From Tanypteryx hageni (Eukaryota; Arthropoda; Insecta; Odonata; Petaluridae), in contig CM054114.1 in the NCBI GenBank assembly GCA_028673005.1, forward strand, positions 122,665,307 through 122,729,306: a stretch of DNA of 64,000 bases, written 5' to 3'. The notes beneath the pieces were generated by a model. That model did not search any database. It saw nothing but the letters and a program-made list of their open reading frames with translations, and was not told the DNA's origin. Shown here one piece after another: positions 55,230 through 64,000 of this stretch (its first letter is position 1; each line of letters opens with the position of its first letter). A program made the translations under genes and the position numbers.

Positions 55230-58200
55230 TGATTCCTCTGTCTTACATAATGTATGTATCCATTTCTACGCACAAGGTACTGAATTTTTTTTTAAATACA
55301 AGAAGGTCACTTCTGGGCAATTGTATTTTTTTTATTGGTGAATACTTTCCGGCACGTTTGCATCTCTTCCTTCGTTTTTGTGGTTCCTCCAGCAGCGCCC
55401 TCCTTCCGACCTTTTCACATGCATACATACATACATCAACATCCTTCTTCCAGGCAGTTCGTTGATTGGGGTTTGGCCTCTTCATTTAAAATTTTTATTT
55501 TACACAAGACCAAGGCAATGGTAACTCCACGATAAATGAATGCACTTAACAGGACCCCCAAAAAAGGGGAAGAAAACAAATCCACAGCAAAAAATTTATT
55601 TATTTGGGTGCCTTATTTTCATTTCATTACGGATTTTAAAACAGTGATGAGAATCACTCATTTTATTAAATATGGCCTTCTATAATCGGTTACTCATTAT
55701 TTCCTTATACTTATCGTATAGGGTATTTAAAAAAACAGGACAATTGCTAACAACCGATTTCTGTTTATAAATATAATTTGATTCCCTGCTGAAATGTTGG
55801 CAAATTGCTTTTTTTGTCACCTCAGGCACCTTTTTAACGAGCGAAGTGCATATAATTGGTACACTTTTTATCTAAAATGGGTCGCATTCCCCAACAAAGA
55901 AAAATATGCTCCTTGGTGTCTGCTAGTGGCCCGTATTTTTTCCTCTTATTTTTTTCTTCTATTTTTTTTAAATTTCAAAACATACTAACACAGATCCGAG
56001 TGAGCATGAGTATAAATACAAAAATATGCCATTTTTTTGATTCCATCAACAAAAATGATTAAATAAAGTTTTTTTTAGAACAAATGCTCTTGGTCAGAAA
56101 AGCTTTGGCCATCATAATTTCTTTAAATAAATTCATAATCCCACCCATGTGATATGTGGGCCAAGGCATCGTTCATTTGATGACTTAAACCATTTTATCA
56201 TCCCGAGCAAAGGAATTAAGAACACAAAGACCTTTTTTATAAAAACAAACTAGAGGAGAATATTAAATATATGGTAACCCTGCAGTTCATTGCCTCCCTT
56301 TCATGTACATCTGTGAGTTGTAGGCATATAACTGAGCATGCAAGCATATGCACACACATATGTACATAAACAGGCACTCCCATAGATATATGCTTACTAA
56401 CACAAAATATATGTAACACAACCATCAACACAAGCATCCCCTCAAATCATTTTAAGTACAGCGAATATTTCAGCTGGATGCAAATGGAAAATCCAGTCAT
56501 AGAGGACGAGATTTCTCACGGGCAATGTCACAACCTGTCTCAAAAGGGCATCCATTATATTGGTGTTGGAGTATATATATGCATGTATGTAAGGCATTTG
56601 TGCTAAATCAATGACCTAAAACAATCATAAAAAACAAATAAAAATTTAAGTAAAGCACAAAAATAAAAAATTCATCGTTTTTGCTCATAGTTCTCGACAA
56701 AAAAATCGCTCCGTAATAATGATTCAAAGGGTTTTTTTTCCTCAAAATCAGTCACTGGTCAGGGCTCCAAAATTTAAAAAATGGCCTTTTTTTCTACTTC
56801 TTCGAGAAAGCAGTCCCACTGTTACCAAGATGTCTCGATGTAGTACAGTGCGCGTTTAAATAAACACTGGAGATACGTTTTTCTTTTTTTGGCAACCTTG
56901 CAGCGCTGCATATTGCGTAGTTTCAAAAATCACAAAAAAAGGCACAAGAGAAAATTTCCTCATCCTGTTATGTCTGTGTGGCACACCCAACTCGTTTCCT
57001 CTTTTAAAGGACAAAACTGCATCAATGGAGGAGGGAACGAAATTTGTCATGACAATAGCCCAATAAATACTCGATAGCTAATAAATATGAATAAATTACT
57101 AGGAGCTTTCCATCCAAGCCTCCACAAAACAAGGAGATTGCATCCACTTTTTCATGATTCTCTTCTTCTTTTCCACAGACATGTCTTCGTGATGGTGCGT
57201 GCCAAAAATCTAAATAATCCATCCCTCTCTCTCTCGCTCATCAAACCTTTCTCTAAAGACAAATCAAATTACAATAAATTGTGCCACAAAAGTGCTCCAA
57301 TTTCTTTGTTTTAGAAAAAATCAAGACAAACCCAAAAAAAAGAAGTCGTGAGAAACGAATCATCCAAAACACTTTTGCTTTTTAAGTATGAAACCAATAC
57401 TTCTGGAAATATTATAATAATAAACCCTCAAAATTATAAGTTTTGTGGATAGCCCTCGTGAAATCATGCAGGTTCAAGTAACTAAAAACAAAACTACCAC
57501 GCACATATCTTTTTTTTATGGAGGCCATGGGAATCAAACATTGAGCATCTTGACAGTCACTGAAGTATTCTCCCCTCCTCTTCTTGTCATCACCCAAAGC
57601 CCAAAAAAAACCATTCTTTTTTTCTTCTTTGCCATTTATATAAACCTATATAAATAATAACTTCTTTTTTACTATTAACTCTGTCAGTTACACACACACT
57701 CTCACACACATGCACTTCTAGCTTCCATCTTTTGCAATCCTGGTCAAACAATTTCTCTTTTCAAACAATTCTCTTCTTTCTTTTTAAGGGCATGCAATTG
57801 TCTCAAACACAGAAAAAGGGAGATATTTTGGTGTTTCTCTATTGTTATTTTTTTCAACCTTATTGGCATCCCTGGCTCCGAAAAAGACTGTTAACATCGA
57901 ATCACAGAACAGAATATAATATTGGTGTTTGATGGATTGCGCGGATGGTTTCTTCCAAAATACGATGCAGCAAAAAGGACAGTCCCACAACAAGCCTGCG
58001 CCCTAAATGAGGAGCAAGTCTCATTCTCTTGTTTGGCCTGCGCAGGTTTAGATGCACCAAAAACGTGGGTGTCACGCTCTTCCTTGATTTCCTAACATGC
58101 TCAATACTTTCTCACACTACGCTGTCTTTTTTTATGTACAAAAATATACAGAGATTTTGTTCATAGTGCTGCTGCTTTTAAGTTTCACCCTCTCTCTATC

Positions 58201-58239
58201 TCTTTTACTCTCACTTTTAACAAGAGTTCACGCCTAAGG
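55230..58239 (-). other. Probable long 3' UTR of the AF4/FMR2 gene
   Basis: No intron signals or exons are supported on either strand. The minus-strand terminal coding exon ends at 58240, so at least part of this region should be its 3' UTR. Minus-strand AATAAA (TTTATT on plus) occurs at 55494-55499 and 55331-55336, close to the end of the convergent gene. The extent is inference. Confidence 0.45.
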
Positions 58240-58349
58240 CTATACACCCTTGAGCCTTCTGATGCCCAATCGTACATAGTTTACAAGGTGATGAAGAGAG
58301 CTGTGAAGTGTGAGGGGCCCGTAGCACTGGTCCAGCTCCACGAAGAATT
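58240..58349 (-). CDS. lilli: AF4/FMR2 gene terminal exon
   Basis: The minus-strand acceptor TCTCTCCTCAG precedes 58349. 35 codons follow to TAG at 58240-58242, finishing the C-terminal homology domain. GC content is locally high against AT-rich flanks. Confidence 0.85.
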
Positions 58350-61300
58350 CTGAGGAGAGAAAGAATTTCGAGAATTACTACAGTGATGCCAACCTCGATC
58401 AGTCCTATACTATTCTTAATGCTTCATTTGACTCTAAATGAGGTAAAATATTATTCATCCTGCAATTCCACAAGTGCCATAATTCAAAAGATATTCTTAG
58501 CAAGAAAAACATTGGAATGGCAAAAATAGCTTACAAAGTTCTTTAAACAGCAATGTATTAACGTTATAGTAAGAATGTGGATACTAGCACCATCACAAGT
58601 GGTAATACCTGTTAAAATTGCAAGCATTTTGTTTAGATAAGAAAAGTTAGATAAAGCAAAACACAATTAATACAGTGAACATTTAAGCAATTACAATGGA
58701 ATAGTCATTTACCATATTTATAACAGATATTGTAAATCATATTTCACGAGCCAAAACCAAACTGGCAAGCTTGATCATAATGGCAAAGTAACAATAATCA
58801 GCTTGAAAAATGGATACCAATCATCCTGTGAAAGTATGAATGAAAATTCCTATTCTTAATGACATTTCATTCAGTCAAGAGTAGGGATGGGACTGTTCCA
58901 CTTTTTCCCAGTTTTGATTACATTAATCTGATCCTGGTTCTCGGTTGGTTCTGTTACTACTGGGCAGATGTTGATGAAATTTGGTATTTAGGACATAGGG
59001 GCAAAGAAACCAAGAAAATTATATAAATAGTTTACATGACCTAATCGGGAGTGCCACTTTACAGGTGAACAAAAATGATCTTTTCTTTACAATATAACTT
59101 ATAACGAAAAAGTCTTTAAAGAACTTCATAGAACTAATCAAATAACATGTTTTCATCACTACATTTTTATTGGAGGAGTAGCCAATTTCAAGAAAATCAA
59201 ACGAGAAAGTTGTAATTAACTTAGGACGTTTCATTTGTCAACGAAAACAATATTCGTGACGACTGATATACACAATAACTACTGTAAATACCTAATTAAT
59301 TTAATTTTCTTTCGTGCGCATGCAACATTAGGAAAATGGATAATCTACGATGAAGAAATGAATGTAAATACGTCTATTTTTTACGTTTAGACAGCATTTG
59401 CAAGTGAAAAGAAATGGGTAATTTACGACGAAGGAATGAACGTGAACATAAAGATTACATTACTACTATTCCAGTGAGGTAAGTTTTAAATAATTGTCGA
59501 TTGTTTTAATAATTATAATTGATTAGGAAATTAGTCAGTGATTCAAAAATTCGACATTTTCTTGGCATCACTGCTGGCATTTCAGTTCGTAGACATTACA
59601 CTAAGCCATTAATATTTATCTTTTGTGACATGATTGTATAAATCATAAAGAACGCCTCTGCCTCGTGTGTATACATGCATGATGTGTGCATCTTTCCACG
59701 CTTTTTATTAAAATAAGGATCAGAACTGAAGAACCGGATAATAAACAGTCGGTTCCAGTTATTTTGGATCTTGAGAGAACCGAGGAACTGATTGTCCCAT
59801 CCCTAGCCAAGAGTTTTGAAACTAGAAAAATTTAGATAAGATATAAAAAAATTAATAATTATTAAGTAAACCAACTTAAAACAATAAAATTTGAAACAAA
59901 CAATTTGTTTTGAAGTCTTCTCATTCTGTAACTGTATTAAGACTAATCTATGCAAATAAAATTAACAGTTTCCTCCCACAAGTTTCCCAGAGGTTGAATT
60001 GAAATTTAGCAACTTCAAACATTCTTCCATTCCCAACACAAATCAAAATCATTTTCCTCATATGTTCAAGTTACACAAGTTTGACTGTTTACATTTAATC
60101 TCTTGCATTAACATTTACTCCAAATGTAATGACAAAATCATTCATGTGGCTGCATGGTGCATAAGGACATCAGCCAAGAGGATCCAAGAAGAAACACTAA
60201 AATTAACAATGCTTATTTGTTCATATAAAAATATATAGAAAATATTTTATTTACTTTTCATATCAAAAGAATAATTAATAATTATTTTATTACAATTCTT
60301 AAATGCAACTCTTGCAGTCATTATTTATTATTCAAAAGGGGCCCATCATTGATTCCAAGACCTCCATAACTTAGGGTGACCAGATGCTGATGGTCACAAC
60401 TGGGACAAAATGAGTTTTGAAAGAGAAAACCCGGAGCATTTTCCAAAAAAAAACCGGTACAATGGAAATTTTGATATTATTTTATTGTATACTCTAAATT
60501 TAAAATGAATATGTTTATAAAAGAAAAAGCAAACTTGTGTATTTATTGTGATAACAAATAAATTGACATATTTCGTGAATAATCAAGCAGTATTACCATA
60601 AAACATTTCAGGAGTCAGTGGTGTTTTCAGTCATATTTTAAAGTATGTCTCCAGCTTTGACGAAATTTTGACCATTTTTAATCTTCCCATAAAAATCTTT
60701 ACAGGTCATAAATTGAAGTTGTATTTACAAAGGAAGGGAAAAGCATGACCAGCTGTCATTATTTTCTTAGAATCAGCTCTTGGTGAACTTCCATGGGTCT
60801 TTGGATTTCCAGCTTTTTATGAAATCATATTTGGAAGATCGTGTTTGATGTTAAAATTGATTTTGTATAAACGAAGATTTTAAAAAACTGCTGGATAGAC
60901 AGACCATCATGCCTACAAGAACAACCGGGACATTTTTGTGTCCCGAAAAAAATATTCGTGACACCTGGACAAAACTCGGGAAAAAATATTTGGGACACCG
61001 GAACAAAACTGAAAAAAAGAGATGCCTGTTCACCCTAGCATAACTGCACCACTTAACATGGATACAAATTTTTAAAATGAAATATCATGGCCATATATGT
61101 ATTTTCATATTAACAACCACTTGGGAAACAATTTCTCCAATTAATATCATTAAGCCTTAACATCACATGGTCACTTACCTCTTGAATTTCCCTTGTAGAC
61201 AAGGCCATCTGCCTGTTCCCACAAGTCATGGCAGCTGAGCAGGTAGCTGAAATGTTGGTGCTGCTTTTGCATTGCACAATGGACACCAAGGGGGACAGAG

Positions 61301-61695
61301 ATGCATGGTCCCATGTTAGCTACCGGCGGTTGCTGAGGAGGCAGACCTACTCCCAGGATCCCTGCTGGCGTGGCTGGCTGATGGTGAGGATACGGCGGGC
61401 CATGTGGAGGTGGGGGAGGAGGAGTGCGGCCCACTCCGTTGGGACCACATGCCCGGCTGACGCCCACAGGTAGTTCACCACTACTGTAGCCAGATGATTG
61501 GCTTCCAACAGAACCGACTGATCCGGCTGGAGAAGGTGTGGGGGAGAGTGGGGAGGGAGTGCCTGTGGTGCGGGGCTGAACACCACCTCCCCATTGAGAA
61601 GAAGGACAAGAAACGCTGGGCAACTGCTGTCCTGCTTGGCTGTTCGGAAGATCCTGCATAGGCTGTTGCAGTGTAGGAGGAGCAGTCATTGGAGC
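58240..61695 (-). CDS. lilli: AF4/FMR2-family (lilliputian-type) gene, last two exons
   Basis: Exons 61179-61695 and 58240-58349 join in phase 1 across a GT-AG intron of 2.8 kb. The first encodes a Pro/Ser/Gly-rich region (SPLSPTPSPAGSVGSVGSQS, PPPPPPHGPPYPHH) leading into HFSYLLSCHDLWEQADGLV. The second continues EFFVELDQCYGPLTLHSSLH to NYVRLGIRRLKGV and a stop. LWEQAD followed by EFF.LD...GPLTLHSS and a final VNYVR is the C-terminal homology domain of AFF proteins, nuclear scaffolds of the super elongation complex that stimulate transcription elongation. In insects the family member is lilliputian. Upstream exons lie beyond the window. Confidence 0.85.
58882..59805. mobile_element. Non-autonomous hAT-like element
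   Basis: The ends TAGGGATGGGAC and GTCCCATCCCTA are flanked by GTCAAGAG (58874-58881) and GCCAAGAG (59806-59813), an 8-bp duplication with one change. Inverted similarity continues inward (TCTCGGTTGGTTC and GAGAACCGAGG). No transposase seen. It lies in the last intron of the AF4/FMR2 gene. Confidence 0.8.
59814..60371. other. AF4/FMR2 intron, no feature
   Basis: AT-rich intron sequence between two hAT-like elements. Confidence 0.4.
60372..61037. mobile_element. Non-autonomous hAT-like element
   Basis: The ends TAGGGTGACCAG and GTTCACCCTA are flanked by CCATAACT (60364-60371) and GCATAACT (61038-61045), an 8-bp duplication with one change. Subterminal CCCGG and GGGACA motifs repeat near both ends. 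666 bp, no transposase. Confidence 0.8.
61179..61695 (-). CDS. lilli: AF4/FMR2 gene penultimate exon
   Basis: The minus-strand acceptor GCAATCCTTTAG precedes 61695 and the donor GTAAGT follows 61179. The 517-nt exon is open throughout, low in complexity (Pro, Ser, Gly, Gln), and ends in the first half of the C-terminal homology domain (LSCHDLWEQADGLVYKGN). Confidence 0.85.
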
Positions 61696-62102
61696 CTAAA
61701 GGATTGCAAAAGAGTAAAGAGTATATTTAAGAGCCAAATGTAGTTGTTAATTAAATAAACTATTTTGCCCTGACAAAATATTATTTGAAATGCTGATTCA
61801 AAATCAATTCATCCAATCATAGTAGGCAAAAGTAGAAAAATTTCACTTTTTTAATCACCAAAGAAATAAAGATATGCTGCCAACCAAGATCACGTTTCCA
61901 TTTACCAACTTAATTACAAAGTTAGCCAAAAGTCACATAACCCGTTAAAAATTTTGAGTTTTCTTGCAGGAGAACACAAAGTATGTACTTGTGTTTACGC
62001 ATATGGCAACACTGGCATATCTGCCTGATGTTTGCACTGTATCCGTGACCTTGAGATGTCTGCTTGGCATGCAAGTCGAGTAGGGAAATTTGAAGCCTTA
62101 AC

Positions 62103-62430
62103 ATGAGTTTAACATTAGCAGAGCAGGTGTTCATCGTTGAACATTATTTCATGTCAAACACGTACGCAGAATGCCAGAGGTCATTTAGGCATGTGTTTCC
62201 AGATTCGCACGTTCCGAATAAATCAACAGTAACGTTTTCATGAAACAGGCAGTGTGTGCGACAAGAAACGATCCAGCAGCCATCACTTCTCACTAATGAA
62301 ATATTGAACGAAGTTAGTCTGTGTTTAACACAGTCATCCAGAAAATCAATCAGAAGACTATCTCAGCAGACTGGATTGACCTATAGAACTGTGCATGACT
62401 TTTGCACAAAAAGTTACAGTAAGTGTTGCG
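62103..62430 (+). pseudogene. Transposon-derived helix-turn-helix fragment (DUF4817-like)
   Basis: The frame from ATG 62103 reads AEQVFIVEHYFMSNTYAECQ and FPDSHVPNKSTVT, then stops. A second frame at about 62256 continues with SSRKSIRRLSQQTGLTYRTV. Both blocks fit the paired helix-turn-helix N-terminus common in insect mariner-like or related transposon proteins. It is truncated, with one frame break. Confidence 0.65.
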
Positions 62431-62889
62431 TGAATTTTGGCTCGTCCTGTGTTAAAATTTGCCCGAGAAAATCTTTACTTTGGATCACAATTTACTATTT
62501 AAATTGCCCTCTACTACTTCCACCAGCAATACCTTAAGTTAAAATTTTCTCTACAAAATTGATTAACTAATCAAATCTTCCAGAGTTCACGATAAAACTA
62601 AATGTTATTGCTAACATATCAGTCTTAATTGATACTATTTATATATTGTGCATTTTGTCAGTGTGTCAGAAAAGAACAATGCCACTTCACATCTATCATA
62701 TGTGAAGGTCATGGATCACCCCATCATGACAATATAACATTATCTTTTGTCCCTGAATGGTTATTGGACAACATGGCCTGTTAACTACATTATTGAAATT
62801 TCATTAATAGTATTTATAGTTCCTTTTTTGGTTGCAAATATTGCCTAAAACATTTAAATTAAAATTTTTTGAGTATTTAATATAAGCAA
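62431..62889. other. AF4/FMR2 intron, no feature
   Basis: AT-rich sequence; nothing recognised on either strand. Confidence 0.4.
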
Positions 62890-63420
62890 TTGTTGGAAAA
62901 CTTAATTTGAAAATAACATTTTGATAGAAAATATTTTTGCAGTACAATTTTACCATACTACCATCACTTGGTCATACAAGGAACTAGCATAATCTTAAAT
63001 GTGCGACCAGCCGAGACAGTTTGTGTTCCCCACCAGGAGGCACTGTAGTATTTTTACATGCATTAATGCTGTAAAAAACATTAAAATAAATATGTACGAA
63101 TATCTAATAGCAGCATTTGTCGCAAAATGTAATTTGAACAAAATTTTCATAGAAAATATTTGTTGTGCATTTTTCTATTACTGCCATCTTTTGGCTGTAT
63201 ATGGAACTGGTATAACCTTAAATGCTGGACCGTCGGAGATAGTTGAAAAGTTCTCCACCAGGAGGCTCTATAGTATTTTGGAATACATTTCTAAAAATAA
63301 ACCATCCATATTCATGATTTGCATTGGATTAATTTATCATGCTGATGGAAGTAAACACGCATTTTATTGATGCTGCAATAAGCAGCTAGAAAACTTGAAC
63401 TAAAAAATATTTGAAATTAA
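62890..63420. repeat. Diverged tandem repeat of about 220-240 bp
   Basis: Segments with CTTAAATG, then CCACCAGGAGGC and GTAGTATTTT near 62993-63055, recur at about 63217-63281 (CCTTAAATGC, CCACCAGGAGGC, TAGTATTTT). TTGGAAAACTTAATTTGAA near 62893 recurs as AGAAAACTTGAACTAAA near 63388. Two units plus the start of a third. Confidence 0.6.
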
Positions 63421-64000
63421 AATCAACAACAGTAACTACCATACTAACTAATAATGTATGAATGAACTAGGTAATATAAAACCATTAAGGTGAGTTAAAG
63501 GACAAGAGTAAACTTTTAAAAATTTTGCTTTTCACACTAATGGTAAGGACGAGAGAAAAGTACCTTTAAAACTTTTAATAGTACCATCACAAAAACTAGT
63601 ATTTACAATAGGGAAAAATTGATCGGAAAAGTCACTGAGGAATCATGCACTGGTAAATCATTCCTGAATCCTTACTTGACCCATTTCAGCCATAGCAGAT
63701 ATAATTTTACAGCCTTTTCCCACAGGCATTGTCTTTCTATGTTTTTGTTCTTATTTCATTCTTTTAATGAAGTCACCATATATGAAAATATGTTATTGTT
63801 AACATCATCTGCTGCAGACAAAATCTGTCCATCATGAAGTGGAATTTAAATTGTGTGTGTCATGGAAATGGTTGATATGGTAAATATGTCAGTTTTGAAG
63901 AACAATCTCTGGCATGCAAGCATAAAATGACACTAAAATTGTTTGTCTTAACAAAACTTCATTTTAGCCAAATCATGAATGAAACTCATAAAAGCACTCA
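63421..64000. other. Intronic or intergenic, no feature
   Basis: AT-rich end of the window. Not resolved; presumably intron of the AF4/FMR2 gene. Confidence 0.35.

Overview
This is a gene-sparse, repeat-rich, AT-rich animal nuclear window. Several observations point to an arthropod, probably an insect: GT-AG introns of several kilobases, a Penelope-like element, several hAT and pogo/Tigger-like DNA transposons, RTE-like and 2A-motif LINEs, and an AF4/FMR2 (lilliputian-type) gene. I cannot place it to species. Most long open frames are transposon remains or chance. The host genes are split into short exons and had to be found by splice sites and phase.

Layout, left to right. (1) 1-9500: a tRNA-Lys(TTT) gene at 742-814. 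It is followed by a 658-bp tandemly duplicated repeat whose second unit is split by a Tigger/pogo transposon (1621-4123) and a Penelope-like element with 231-bp inverted pseudo-LTRs (4506-6518). A second, shorter Penelope copy lies at 8574-9127. (2) 9508-16535: the last three exons (+ strand) of an unrecognised gene (59 + 56 + 48 codons, phases consistent). (3) 18698-55134 (+): one gene of 11 exons spread over 36.4 kb. Its 455-residue predicted product has a signal peptide and two tandem domains of the UPF0462 (C4orf33) family. Exons 3-6 and 8-11 encode the two domains with the same intron phases at every matching position. (4) 58240-61695 (-): the last two exons of an AF4/FMR2-family (lilliputian-type) gene, convergent with gene 3; its other exons lie beyond the right edge.

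Introns of the large gene hold most of the mobile DNA. Intron 3 has an RTE-like LINE and hammerhead-like elements embedded in (TA)n. Intron 4 has a hAT inserted inside another hAT, both with 8-bp target duplications. Intron 6 has a LINE 3' fragment and a decayed ZMYM-type hAT. Intron 8 has a 373-bp almost perfect palindrome. Intron 10 has a LINE with a 2A-like motif nested in a TA-flanked DNA transposon, plus piggyBac-like and Tigger-like MITEs.

The most notable points are these. The first is the secreted, internally duplicated UPF0462 protein, with a start codon split by intron 1 and an in-frame stop just after exon 6 that would yield a one-domain isoform. The second is hammerhead ribozyme motifs in three sequence families, some as tiny inverted pairs with no visible coding body. 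The third is the near-perfect intronic palindrome. All calls come from reading the sequence; no database search was possible.
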